Both the position numbers and the translations under genes were made by a program. Below, one piece after another: positions 50,601-61,875 of a DNA stretch of 64,000 nucleotides. The notes beneath the pieces are model-generated. The model ran no database searches, had not been told where the DNA came from, and saw only the letters and a list, made by a program, of their open reading frames with translations. The first letter of the stretch is position 1. Each line of letters opens with the position of its first letter. This DNA comes from Acarospora socialis (lineage: Eukaryota; Ascomycota; Lecanoromycetes; Acarosporales; Acarosporaceae), in the NCBI GenBank assembly GCA_025617375.2, contig JAMYGW020000002.1, forward strand, positions 310,001-374,000, read 5' to 3'.

Positions 50601-53600
50601 CAATCAACTTGTTGACTTGATGTTGTCATCCTTCTGAACTAATATTGACTTTCTTTCTCAAAATGTTGAAGTGTTCTTGCACAGTTCTTGAGATTTTTTC
50701 TGGGTTCTCAGATATTTTCTGAGGTATTGTAATCTTTTCATTTCATGAGGTAGTGAACTTTCCCACTAATCATTCTCTTTCCTAGAATGTTCTCAACTTT
50801 GTATTCTTTGTTGAGTTTGACAGACATTTCATTGATTTGAAGTGATATGAACTGGTTGCAGTGCTGTAGCATGAATGCATGAAATACTGAGTGTATTCTC
50901 ATTTCTTTGAGTAAGTCTAGCTCACAGCTTAACCCCCTGATGTTTTGTATGATCTTGAATGATTCAATGCTTTTGTTCTTCAGCTTCTTGCTTCTTTTCT
51001 TTGTCTGTATGTTGTTCATTCTTAGATATATCTTTTCTCTCTCTTGAAATGATCTTGTCTCTGTTGTTCATTCTGTCTGCTGTTCAATCTTTTTTGTTAG
51101 ATCTTGATGCAGTTTTTTCATCTGTGCAATGTTCAAAATCACTTTTTGACTTCATAATCTGTGTTCTTTGAGATCTCACCATACCTTCAGGTTGTAGTCA
51201 TAGTTCATATAGAAAGATGTTTCTTCTGTGGTTTTGTTTCTTGTGTTGTTGTACATGAACTGTGTCATTGACAATAGTTGTATTCAGTCATCTTGACTCT
51301 TGTTGACATAGTGTCTCAAGTATGTCTTTACTGTTTGATTCATTCATTTGCTTTGTTCATCTGTCTGTGAGTGATATGTCATTGACATCTTGTGTTTTAT
51401 CTCAAGTTCTGCTGTGAGTGTTTCCCAAAACTTGCTTGTAAATAGCTTATCTCTGTTGGTGATAAATTCTTTTGATAGCTCATGATTGCTAATCAATTCT
51501 CTCAGTATCATATGTGTCAATACTGGTGCTGTCACAGTTTCTTTGAATGAAATGAACATTGTGTACTTGGTCAATCTATTCACTATGATCAATATACTGT
51601 CAAATCTCATTTCTCATGCCAAATCTCTGAACAGTGATAGCTTTGTGATGAAGTTCATGATAACTGACTCTCATGGTGCATTTGGTGTGTCTAGTTGTGT
51701 TACTTTGTTGTATTGTTTATCTTGGTTGATCTTATTTCTTCAGCATGAATTGCACATAGTGATCATCTTGATGATTCAATTTCTAAAATTGCCAATATTG
51801 CATCTTCTTTGCACTAGATCCTCAGTGCATTTAACTTCTAGATGTCCTTCAGCCCTGCTGTAGTGACATATTTTGATGAGTTCTTTGTCTGTCAAGAGAG
51901 CTTGCTTCATCTTGTATGTTGCTGCTAAGCTCTTCATGAGAATTTTGTTGTCATCTTTGCTCAGAATTTCAGCATGTATCATCTGTACATCTTCATGATT
52001 GAGTCATCTGCTCAAGACATCTGCTTCATCATTCTCATTATTTTTCTTGTAATGAATCTGAAATTCATAGTCTGCTAACTGCTCTGTTCAATGAACTTGT
52101 TGTTGATTGAGTTGCTTTGTTGTTGTGAAGTTTCTCAGATTCTTGTGATCTGTGTAGATCTGAATTGACTTGCTTGTCTCTGCAAGATAAGATCTTCAAT
52201 TTTGCAGTGCTTTCACTACTGCAAGAAGTTTCTTGTCATGAATCTCATATCTTTTCTTGAGTTCTGATAGTTTTCTAGATTGATATGCTATGGATCTCTG
52301 TTGTTCATTCTCAATCTGGTACAAACATGCTTTTACTGCAAAATCTGAAGTGTCAGTTTTCAGTGTCTTCTTGTATGTTGAATTGAGTATTCTCAGGTGT
52401 GCTGTTTCACTAAAACTTCTCTTTAATGTGTGAAATGCATTCTTCTGTTCTTTATCCCAATGCTATTCTTTGCTCTTGTGTGTCAAATGTGTTAGTGATT
52501 TCACAATTCTTGCATAGTTTGGTACAAACTTTCAATAATAGTTCATCAATCCTAGAAAGACCTGTACTTCCTTGATTCATTTTGGTGTTGATCAGTTTCT
52601 GACTGCTTTCATCTTCTTTGAATTCTTCTTGATTTGTTCAGGTTGAATCACATAGTCTAGAAACTTGACTTTCTTGATTTTGAATCTGCTTTTTGACTTC
52701 TTCATGTACAAGACTCTCTCTTTGAGCTTTGCTAATATCTTGTGCACATGCTCTTAATGCTCTTCAAGGTCTTCTGAGTATATCAGGATATTGTCAAGAT
52801 ATGTGATAACAAAGTCATCAAGATATTCTCTCAATGTGTCATTGATTAATCTTTGAAAGATGGCTGAAGCATTCTTCAACTCAAATGACATGACAGTGTA
52901 TTCATAATGTTCATATCTCATTCAGAATGTCATCTTTCATTCTTCATCTTCTTTCATTCTAACTCAGTAGTAGGTGTTCTCAAGGTCTAAGCTTGTGAAC
53001 CACTTAGTCTTGTCTAACTGATCTTGCAACTCTTCTATCAATGGTAGAGAATAACTATCTTGATGAGTTATCTTGTTGAGTTGTCTGTAATTGACACATA
53101 GTTGTTTCTTGTCATCTTTCTTTGATATGAACAGAATTGAATATTCTGTCAATGACTTTGATGATCTGATGAATTCTCTCTTAAGATTCTTGTCAAGGTA
53201 AGTTCTAACTTTCTTGAGTTGGTTCTTGCTCATTGAGTATAATGGCATTCACTTAGGTTGCTTCTCATTCAATAGCAGTATCTTGTGATCTCATGACTTA
53301 TGCTCTGATAAGCTCATTTCTGGTTGTTCAGGGATCTTGTATGTGTCTTCAATTGCACATATTTCTTTTGTGACTCAATCAATTCTTGAATTTCTTTCAC
53401 ACAATCAAGGCATTTCTAGTACTGCATCATATTCAATTGATTTCATAATGTCAAACATTATCTCTTGTGAGTTTTCAAGAATGAAGACTTTCACATAGAT
53501 TTTCTCATCAATTCTTTCAGTGACTCTGTTCACTATTCTTATGTTGAATGAACAGTGTGCTCACTGTGTCACTAATTCTAACATATCAACTATTCATTGA

Positions 53601-55633
53601 CTCATGATATTTTCATCTGCTTCAAAATTCATCAATGTGTTGATCTGATGTCTGTTGATCATGACTTTGATTCATACTCTATGATCATTATTCTGTCTTT
53701 GAGACACCACTAGCTTCTTATTCTCTAGTCTCATCAAGAGAGCTTCTCATTTTTTGACTCACTCAGTTGTTTGACTCATCTTCAAAGTTCTTAAAATCAT
53801 CTTGGTTCCCTCCTGACCATAAGGTTTGCATACTCTAGACTGTGTCACTCAATATGTTTTTCTTGATGTAGTCAGAGTTCATACTGATCATACTTCATCT
53901 GCAACTGACTCTTGCAGACTCTTACTCTTTGCAGAAATTTGAGTGATATATATTCTTCACTTAAGATTCATCTATCTTCATTCTGTGTGATATATTCTTC
54001 AGATAAGTGTATCTCAATCTTGTGACTCTTTGTTTTTCAAACAAGAGATCTCAGCAATACTGCATCATCATTGTTGAAACATTCATCTTTAACAGCTGTC
54101 ATCAGCTCTTCTAGCTGGTCATATGTCTTTTGTTCTTTCACATTTTTGTGCTGCACTTCCTGTTTTCAAGCTTGCATCTCTTGCTCAAGCTCTTGCTTCT
54201 CAAATTGAAGCTTTTCTTCTCTCAACACATGACATTGATTCTTGAGATGCTGGTATGCTGTCTTCAGCCTCATATCAACTTCTCATTTGTCAATTTCTTT
54301 CTGGTTCACATTCAAATTCAGTGCTTGTCAGATGCTATCATTGTAGTCTTTCTCTACCTGAGTTTCTCAAGTATCAGTCTCTTCAATCTCAGCATCAAGA
54401 ACATCTTTCTTGGTAAGAGTAGCTAATTCTTTCTTGTAGATTGATCAACTCATCATGTTGTACCTATTTCTCACATCTTTGCACAGTTTCTGTGAGTACC
54501 ATCTGGCTTCATCTTTTGCACTCATATGTGCTCAGCACATATCATCATAACAGGCTGTTCAACTCAGAACATTGTGCACTACACTTGACTTCTTTGTTTC
54601 TGTTTCAGCCATTATTGCTGCAACATTTTTTCTATTCATCTGAGATCTGTTGCATTCTCAAGCAAGATGTCTGAGTTTTCTGCAGTTGTAACACATTCAC
54701 ATTTCATTTTGCAGTGTTATCTGAGACTTAGTGAACCACTCTGACTGACATTCATGCTCTGCTCATCTAGTTCTTCATGACTTCTGATGGTGCTTCTTGA
54801 TTGCATTGAGATTCATAGAGTTCATTTCTCTATGTCTTATTGATAAAACATATTGCTTCACTCATGATCAGAAGCTTTCTCCTTGATCTTCTATCATAGA
54901 TGGCATTCAATATTCTTTTTGTTTCATTTGTCATTCTCATTGACAACTGTTGATGTTGATACTTAAATTGATCATTTTCTGAAGATTGTCTGATTGTTCT
55001 GCTTGAGCTATCTCATCTTTGATGAACTTTCTCAACTCACAGTAGTACTGGTAGGTGAGTGCTTTGTTGTTTCATCTAGTAAGTGCTGCTAATCACTGAA
55101 ACTCTGTGGCATATACTGCTGCTGATTCACTCTGTTGCAAGATGTGAATTCATCTCTCTGCTGCTCTCTCTTTGTTGATCACTCTGAAGGCTCTCTTGAG
55201 TTTCTTTTTAAACTTGTTGAAGTCATTGAACATAGACTTCATGTCTGTGTTACATTCTTTGTACTTCTTTTCTAGAAACTCATGCAGTCTGAGATCAACC
55301 CAATTGAAAGCTGTGTTCACTAGGTAGGTCATTGCAAACAGTGTCTTTTCTTGATTGGTTTGAAACTTTGATTGGTTGAATTCAATATACAGATTGAGCT
55401 TAGTCACAAAGACTTGCAGCTTTTCTCATTCTTCATTAAAGATATCAGGTACCTGAATCTTCAATGTGCTCACAGATAGTTGTAATACTGAGATTAACAT
55501 CACTGACTGTGTCATCATTCTATCTGATGTAGATGATAAAGGTGAGTTTGCTTGAGCTTGCTTCAAGAACAAGGTTGAGATGTTCTTCTGTGTGTCAGAC
55601 ATTGTACTTATTATATTGTAAGAGTGTTCAAAG

Positions 55634-55994
55634 TGTAACATTCTAATCTGAGATTTTCTGAGTATGTAGAGCTAAGAATTTATGCTTGTTGATATAACAA
55701 CTGGTCTGAAATGGTTCTGGACTTTAACTCTTAGATGATTACTTAAGTTGAACATGATCATTTTCATAAGAAAAACAATTCTACTATATAGGACATGCTT
55801 GACATCTCTGCATTGAGCATTCTTGATGTCTTGATGTCTTGACATCAAGAGATTAAGTTCTCAGCTCATCTGCTCACCATCAAGTCATTGCACTGTTACA
55901 TGACTGCTGTCTAGCAGTTCTCTCTGTACACACTTCAGATAAACTTCTGATCTCAGATCTGTGAGTTTCTTTCTCTTTGAGCATGGTTGTAACA
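55634..55994 (-). repeat. Copy E 5' LTR (361 bp, type 1)
   Basis: Equal in length to the left LTR, with mostly transitions between them, followed by ATTGT. Confidence 0.93.
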
Positions 55995-56713
55995 ATTGTC
56001 AGTAAACTGAAATGAAACTTATATTAAGAATATCAGATGATTCAATATGAACCTTAAGTTGTTTTGAAATAGCTCTGATAAGAGAGCTCTTAGTGAGCAA
56101 TTAATTGATAGAATAACTTAAGTTTGACTAATTATTATTGACACAAGTCTAACAAAACTCAATATCAACAGAATGATATTCTTCTGATGTAGAATATAGT
56201 GTGATAATACTGTAAGCAAGACTGACAACATCATTTGATATGAGCAAGACATACTGATGATTTATAAATTCAAACTGTTTTAACTGATACACTGTAAGTA
56301 TGCAACAGTCTGATAATCAAGATAGATCTTGACTTAACAGAGCAACTGAGCTAAAATCTGATGTCATGTCTGTTGAAGACTTTGTTAAATTGATAATTTA
56401 CAGACAATAATCATAAGAAGATCATATCAGAACAGTAATGTTGTACAAGAAAAATGATATAGATATGAGTAAGAAGCAGAATAATTTCAATGATGAATCA
56501 ACAACAATGAAACAAGATAACATCAAATAAATAGAACATTGTTATCAGAGCAGACAACAAAAACTAAGTCTTGATGAGATTAACAAACTTAATACACTGA
56601 AGAATCTGATGATTTCAGTGAGATATAATCAGACTGATGATGTCATATGAAGATGACTGATTTTGAGACATGAATCAATGATTGTAAACTTGATGATTTA
56701 AAAAACAAGTTGA

Positions 56714-56720
56714 TGCTACC
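56714..56720 (-). other. Primer-binding site of the right-edge chromovirus
   Basis: Three bases inside the 5' LTR the minus strand reads TGGTAGC, which pairs with the 3' end GCUACCA of initiator tRNA-Met, a common primer of gypsy elements. It supports the orientation and the LTR border. Confidence 0.6.
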
Positions 56721-56723
56721 AAA

Positions 56724-56932
56724 TTATCAGAATCATTATACAAGTGAATGAAAGATGTAATTGCTAAAGAGCTATCTATGAAAAAACTCTGCATATATGT
56801 TTCTCATGAGTGTCTTTCATATCTAGCAATTAGTTCATTAAGTTCATGATGTCAGCAAGATTGCAAAGTAGCTTGATGAGACACATCTGAAGATCAAGGT
56901 CAAAACAGTGAAGCTAACTTCTATCTATAACA
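56724..56932 (-). repeat. 5' LTR (209 bp) of the right-edge chromovirus
   Basis: Its reverse complement runs from TGTTATAGATAG to TTCTGATA and matches 2,282-2,489 at about 91%. It is followed on the plus strand by CTACT (56,933-56,937), which is AGTAG in element orientation. Confidence 0.82.
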
Positions 56933-56937
56933 CTACT

Positions 56938-57448
56938 ATAATTTAAAAAATTACATTTTTTCTTGTTCTCTTTTTCACTAGAAAGATGTCAATAGTGTGT
57001 GATGTAGTGTATTGCTGTAGATTGTATGAATCACAATTATATAATAACAGCTTCAATATAAAAAGTCTGCTGCAGTATTAAGATCATTATCTGATTTTTT
57101 CTTGATCACAGTTTTATTTTCTTTTCATTTTCTCACTTCTTCAGAATCTGTGTCTAAGTGATGTCAAATTAAAATTCACTGTCACATATCTTTGTATGAT
57201 CAGTTTTTTAGATCAGTCTTTATATCAAGAAATATTCACTCTGTTGTTCTATGTTTACACTATATCATTGATTACTGAAATAGAAGTGAATATTTTTGTA
57301 GATGACTGATTCATTTGTACAATGATGATGATGTTGATTACTTACTTATAGATCATCATTTCTCTACTACAATCTATGTCTATGTGTTTGTGAAAATTTG
57401 AAAAAAATTTGATGTGTTGGTAACCTCGTTATCGTCCACCGTATATAG
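56938..57448. other. AT-rich border zone, no gene recognised
   Basis: About 0.5 kb of unique-looking AT-rich DNA between the last LTR and the balanced-composition region. CpG reappears at about 57,426. I see no frame or repeat structure. Confidence 0.5.
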
Positions 57449-57778
57449 AGCTATGAAAAACACTCGACTACATACATTGATTTGTCATACAGTGGGAAGG
57501 TTTCTTCAACGTGCATTCGCTACTTCATCCCCAAAGAAAGCAACAGTGACAGCGACAGCGACAGCGACAGTGGCTCTGAGACTAACAGTGACAGCAAGGT
57601 CCTGTCCGGTCAGCAAGAAACGGGAAGGAAGGTGGAGAAGGATGTTTTGCAGCTTATTTTGGGATATGGAACTGATTTCTTGTCAGCTAACATCGTCTCG
57701 GATGAAGCAGATAAACTTCAAATTCTCACTAGATTTGTACGGGCAACTACGACTGACTTAATAACAATCAAGAATTAG
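57449..57778 (+). pseudogene. Open frame at the isochore border, possible truncated host gene
   Basis: A 109-codon open frame without an ATG near its start. It has a Ser/Asp repeat (SDSDSDSDSGS, from an imperfect ACAGCG hexamer run at about 57,543-57,575) and a C-terminal half that reads like folded protein (KDVLQLILGYGTDFL). A second frame (57,414-57,761) is open too, so the reading frame is uncertain. If real it is a last exon whose upstream part was lost or mutated on the AT-rich side. I do not recognise the family. Confidence 0.25.
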
Positions 57779-58056
57779 ATTAGTGACCACTTCAATATCT
57801 AGAAAAGAGCGCAATGATCACTTGAAACTGAACAAGAAATCAACATACAATGTTTTATCTGCTTAGTTGGTCCTGTCCCATGATCTTTGTCCTGTCCGGA
57901 GACATCCCGTAAACCCGCACCAGGCTCTCTCATTGCTCTACACAATCGGCCAATATGCTGCTTTCTGTACCCCATACTTGACTCACTTGCCATCTTATAG
58001 GAATTGCACCCATGGCTCAAGCACCCGACCTCATGACTCGAAGTCCCGCGACGTAG

Positions 58057-58809
58057 TCAACGATCCAAAACCCGCATCGTCCCCTCATCCCCCATGATCC
58101 TCACTCCCTTCCACCCCCTCAACCCCCGCACGACCTCCACCCCAACCCTCTCCTCCACCTTCCACCACAGCGGTTCCAACTGCAGTCTCAAAAACGCCAA
58201 CCTCCCACACCCCGCCCGCAACTTCCGCAACGCCCTGCCCGCATCCTCGCACAACTCCAACCACTGCTGGTACGTTTCGGCCGGCTGGTCCAGCTCTTTC
58301 CACGCCATGAGCGTCAGTCGCGTCAGGCCAGGCAGCAGGTGCGCGCTGTGCTGGACGAAGGCGTGGAGGTTGCGCATGCCGCTGACGAAGATGTGGGTTT
58401 CGGCGGAGGCGATGCGGTGGAAGACGGGGAGGGCTTCGGCGCGGAGGACGCGGGAGGCGAGGAGCAGGGGTGGGTGGCAGATGATGCGCGTTTGGTGGTG
58501 GGGGGAGGTGACCCAGCGGTAGCGGCGTTGCGAGAGGATGGTGTGTTGGTAGATCATGAGGCGGAGCTCGGTGGGGAGGGCGAGGATGGGGAAGGGAGTG
58601 GTCATGGTGTTGGTGGTGTTGAGGCGGAGGAGTTTAGTGGTTGTGCGCAGGAGGGTGAGCAGGAAGGTTAGAATCGTCCGTTCCTTGCTTTTATGGCCTA
58701 CTACCGGAGAGGCTGATGGAGCGGTGGTGGAGGCCATGTCTGATGTTTCGAATGTTTCAGCATGTGTGGAGGAAGATTCGATACGAAGCAAGATACTACC
58801 AGCAAGCAT
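58057..58809 (-). CDS. F-box-like (LPTELRLMIY) protein
   Basis: A single-exon frame of 250 residues. The motif ILALPTELRLMIYQHTI (about residues 75-91) is the F-box-like N-terminal signature of a large family of small ascomycete proteins, followed by the usual 'PPLLLASRVLRAEALPVF' block (about 112-131) and a Leu-rich C-terminal part ending VLDR. Such proteins may act as substrate adaptors of SCF ubiquitin ligases, but most are uncharacterised. The start is uncertain: Met1 gives a disordered 68-residue leader, Met25 (58,737) and Met69 (58,605) are alternatives, and Met69 puts the motif at the usual distance from the N terminus. It lies 149 bp downstream of the dehydrogenase gene on the same strand. 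Composition is GC-rich. The opposite-strand frames over it are shadows. Confidence 0.75.
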   Translation of the reverse strand: MLAGSILLRIESSSTHAETFETSDMASTTAPSASPVVGHKSKERTILTFLLTLLRTTTKLLRLNTTNTMTTPFPILALPTELRLMIYQHTILSQRRYRWVTSPHHQTRIICHPPLLLASRVLRAEALPVFHRIASAETHIFVSGMRNLHAFVQHSAHLLPGLTRLTLMAWKELDQPAETYQQWLELCEDAGRALRKLRAGCGRLAFLRLQLEPLWWKVEERVGVEVVRGLRGWKGVRIMGDEGTMRVLDR

Positions 58810-58958
58810 ATGATGTTCAACACTCCATGTGATTCACAGTGATTGTAACATATGCAGGCTTCGTCCTGGCAAGCTACGCTTTTCTTCATTCGAATTATGC
58901 TACTACATGGTAGATGTCAAGCAACGACAGGCTGTGCCTCTTTTAGGTCCTCGATAGC

Positions 58959-60036
58959 TTAACCGTTGATGATAGTACCTCCGTTGGGGTGCAAGCTCTG
59001 GCCGGAGATGAAGCTGCTGTCTTGGCTGGCAAGGAAGACGAAACAGGTGGCGACCTCGCTAGGTTGACCAGGGCGGCCCATGGGTGAGGTGAACGACTTC
59101 TGCGCGTCTTCGTCCATAGTGGATGGGATGAGTGGTGTCCATACTGTCGTCACGTAAGCATCGCAGCTATGAAGTATGGAATGACATTGACAAAGCTTAC
59201 TGGGACCAGGGCAGACACAGTTGACGCGGATGCCATTACCGATCTGCTGGTTTGACAGACCACGCGTAAAGGCAACGATAGCACCCTTCGTTGAGGTGTA
59301 GTCAAGGAGATCACCGCGTCCAATATACGGGTTGATCGAGGCGCAGTTGATGATGGTGTCACCGCTCTTCATATGAGGAAGGGCGTATTTGGAGAGGTAG
59401 TACAGGGGGTGGATGTTGGTTTCAAAGGTCTTCAACCATTGTTCCCTGTCGTCATCGTACAGTATAAGTTGTCTGTTCAAAACATCAGAAGTTTGGAGAC
59501 ACTTACTCGGGTAAGTCAAGGATTGACTTGCATACCATCTGATACGCAGCATTATTGACTAGTATGTTGATCCCACCCATCTCTTTTACGGCTGTTTCCA
59601 CCACCATTTTGCAGCTCTCCGATGTTGTGATGTCCGCTGGGCAAAGATAACACTTCCCACCAGCCTCCTCAACCCTCTTCTTGGTTTCCTTGGCGTCGGA
59701 CTCTTCCACAGGCAGATAGTTGATCAAGCAATCCGCTCCCTCCATAGCAAAGAGAATGGCAATGGCTCGTCCTATGCCGGAGTCTCCGCCAGTGATGATA
59801 GCCTTTTTCCCCTTCAGCTTCCCAGCTGCTTTGTATATTTGGTACCCGCCATCTTCGGTAGGAATCTTCGTGGACACAGGCTGCTGGCCCTTCATCTCCG
59901 ATTGAAGGCCGGGCACTTTTTGTTGAGAAACCGGGATCTCATGACCTGTTAACCCAAGTCAGACCTCTTCTTGTATGATCAAAGAACTGCAGGCCTTGCC
60001 GCGTTACTCACCCGACTTGAATTGGGAGTCAGACAT
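58959..60036 (-). CDS. Short-chain dehydrogenase/reductase, GSP39/YhdF-YghA-like
   Basis: Model with four exons: 60,036-60,012, 59,945-59,507, 59,445-59,201, 59,143-58,959. The introns (66, 61 and 57 bp) have GT...AG ends and join in phase to give 297 residues. Seen in the sequence: a leader with QSEMKGQQPV, the cofactor motif TGGDSGIG (residues 60-67), NNAA (139-142), Asn165, Ser191 (TIINCAS), catalytic YTSTK (Tyr204, Lys208), a PGP(I)WTPLIPSTM loop, and a C-terminal GQSLHPNGGTIING. This is a complete classical SDR of the extended-leader type, close to bacterial general stress protein 39 / YghA-like oxidoreductases and common in fungi. It uses NAD(P); the substrate cannot be told. It is probably cytosolic, with no signal peptide or membrane segment. 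The third intron is a multiple of three with no stop, so unspliced reading adds 19 residues. Confidence 0.9.
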
Positions 60037-61875
60037 GTTGTTGGAGATGTTGGAGTCTGGGTTAATGTCGATGTAATTCTTTAAGGTGAGAAACACTTGA
60101 GTAAGTGTTCGAAAGTTGATTTCAAGGTTGATGGGAGAATTGGATGATTGTGGGAGATGCTACGTTGTAACCCTCCGCACATGTATTTACGTCAACCGTA
60201 AGGTTCGTCTGAATGTTTCGTAGTGATGAGATCATTGGCAGCTCCCTTATCGATAAGGGTACCGCTAAAGCAACATTAGGGTAAGGTATTGTGTTTCTGA
60301 CAACATCCGACCTTACCGATTTTACCTACCCATATCAACAGGGCACGTTTTCTGTTTCAATCACGATAATTCTTATGGGAACCCAAACCAGACTTCGGCG
60401 CTGATTCTTTGATACTGACGATTTAGTGGCCGTGATATATATGCTTCCAGAAAGGTTAGACGTCTATTCGAGGGTGGCGTTTTAGCCAATTACTCGATCC
60501 AGCGATGATGCAGCTCCTCGGGGAGATATATATCATCGAAGTGGATAGTCAGTTTCAATTTGGCCTGCTGACAGAGAAGCCAGAGAGCTGTATTGATGTA
60601 GCTTGTCACGGAACAAGTCAATCTTGTTCACTCCCAATAGTTTGTCTCGAGCTTCACTGGCTGAACTGAGATGAAATTCAGTCGCAGTCATTAGGTTGGA
60701 ACTCTCGGCCTCAACGGGCTTCAGTCCAACGCAGGTCACCTATGTCATCACCGCCAATGGTATATTGGACTTGATACAGCACGTTTGCGCACTGTTGGCG
60801 TTCGTATATTTCATGTCTGGATAAATAGTCCCGTTGATTCGTTGGCAAACAGAACGTTTTACATATGTCATTCTATGATCTACGGCCAAAACTGCCGGAG
60901 TTCTTGCCTGGGTATCATGAAATTGTTTTTTGGCTTCATCCGATTGTCTTTCTGAACTCCTAGTCTTCTATTTAAAAATCCATCGCTACCAGCTTGTGAT
61001 GAAAAGCGATGACCCCCTCTTTGAACACGTTGCTCCCTTGTTTGTTAATCAAGATCCATCACACTAATGCGCCGCTGAAGCTGTAACACACGGCTGAGAA
61101 TCTATACTAGCCAACAGCTATGGCTGACAACACAAGCGAAAAACGGCGGAGGGGCTCATTCAATGCATCGCTATGCCAGGCATCATCCAGGTTCAAGCGA
61201 GCCCAGTCATTAGTTCAGGGCCCCATCTTAGGGCCAGCAAGGACAACACACCCTATTGGCTTCGAAGAAACAACAGTATAACATGCAGGATGATTTTGTT
61301 GACCGTCATATGTACAGTTCTGTGACTGCGTCTTGTCCCAATTTCCAAGATCATAAAGCTCCATCTCATACGTTTGCGGCGACAACGTCTACGCACAAGA
61401 TGTGTTCGGCCGTTTTCCAAGGCTTTTTCCAAAGCGACATCGGCTTGGGGCATGTTGTGAGCGTTAGGTTCTTGAGCTGTCCAGTCCTTGCTTTACGTAT
61501 GTGGTGATTCGACACGGCGTCTTCAGTCAAACCGCCAGCGACTTCTCCGGCGCGGGTACGATTTCTTTACGGGAATCTGAAAACTAGTTGTTCGGATGAC
61601 TTGGCCAACGCCGTGTTGCAGAACACACTCCAACAGTGGTATCGCAGAGCACTACACGACTGATTTCTCTGAGCAAACGCTCCATGAGTGGTAGCACCAA
61701 CCCCAGGGCCTTTCTTTATATTGAAGCCGTGTGCCCAGGACGATTCAGATACTCTATAATAGCAAGCTTCCTTGACAGAGTCTCAATCGTCAATCGCAGG
61801 CTCCTCAGCTTTGTTAGCTCTGCTAGTACTGCAATTGGCTCCCTTTGGCGTAATCGGTACGCATAAGCCCTAAGC
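60037..61875. other. Gene-poor stretch between SDR and BTB genes
   Basis: It contains the SDR promoter region and no gene I can support. The minus frame 60,533-60,739 lacks an upstream ATG. A 53-codon plus frame with ATG at 61,120 (MADNTSEKRRRG...) ends at 61,281. Plus 61,256-61,507 and 61,636-61,866 lack an ATG start. A minus frame over about 61,716-61,970 has a hydrophobic stretch followed by helical sequence but starts without ATG and overlaps the BTB first exon. Any of these may be an exon of an unrecognised gene. Confidence 0.45.

Larger units (their letters stand above)
49775..55994 (-). mobile_element. Ty3/gypsy chromovirus copy E, full length (6,220 bp)
   Basis: LTRs 49,775-50,135 and 55,634-55,994 (361 bp each, type 1), with exact TSD ATTGT at 49,770-49,774 and 55,995-55,999. 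It has the same length as copy A. Parts from the right: gag about 55,610-54,740, CCHC about 54,710-54,640, coiled-coil spacer about 54,560-53,650, protease about 53,620-53,320, RT about 53,260-52,600, RNase H about 52,440-52,020, integrase about 51,980-51,100, chromodomain about 50,830-50,730. It landed in the leader/gag of the older chromovirus around it. It looks structurally whole but is coding-dead, with dozens of breaks, and keeps comparatively many GG/CC pairs. Confidence 0.93.
48013..56932 (-). mobile_element. Ty3/gypsy chromovirus 5' part (gag and 5' LTR), split by copy E
   Basis: A minus-strand fossil. From the right: 5' LTR (56,724-56,932), a primer-binding site, a leader of about 700 bp (to 55,995), then beyond copy E a gag region (about 49,770-48,020). 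The gag core is recognisable at 49,240-49,030 from an FFNLHLKKN...HDIHLF...LNKYLQD series, which follows the 'DPxxP...YxxVxxFxxR...CLxGxAxxWYxxEL' order of fungal gypsy gags. It breaks off at the right LTR of copy C. The LTR is the same family as 2,282-2,489, so this is probably the other end of that element. Broken many times. Confidence 0.65.
1..57410. other. AT-rich, CpG-depleted transposon block (RIP-type isochore)
   Basis: By eye this block is strongly AT-rich and nearly lacks CpG: I noticed only a couple of CG pairs (near 14,538 and 50,366). CpG is frequent from about 57,410 onward. Repeat copies differ almost only by C/T and G/A changes. In the two LTRs of copy A I count about 44 differences in 361 bp, all but one transitions. 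CpA and TpG remain common, so the pattern is not simply the Neurospora CpA-to-TpA signature. No intact gene longer than about 125 codons is visible. Most short frames here are chance or relics of transposon genes. The composition change at about 57,410 is abrupt, within some tens of bases. Confidence 0.9.

Noticed and set aside
1-57410. Mitochondrial or plasmid DNA because of the low GC
   Set aside because: The content is nuclear transposons with target duplications and transition-type decay. No mitochondrial gene or tRNA was seen.
58094-58522. Plus-strand frame of 142 codons
   Set aside because: A shadow of the F-box-like gene, which has a recognisable motif on the minus strand.
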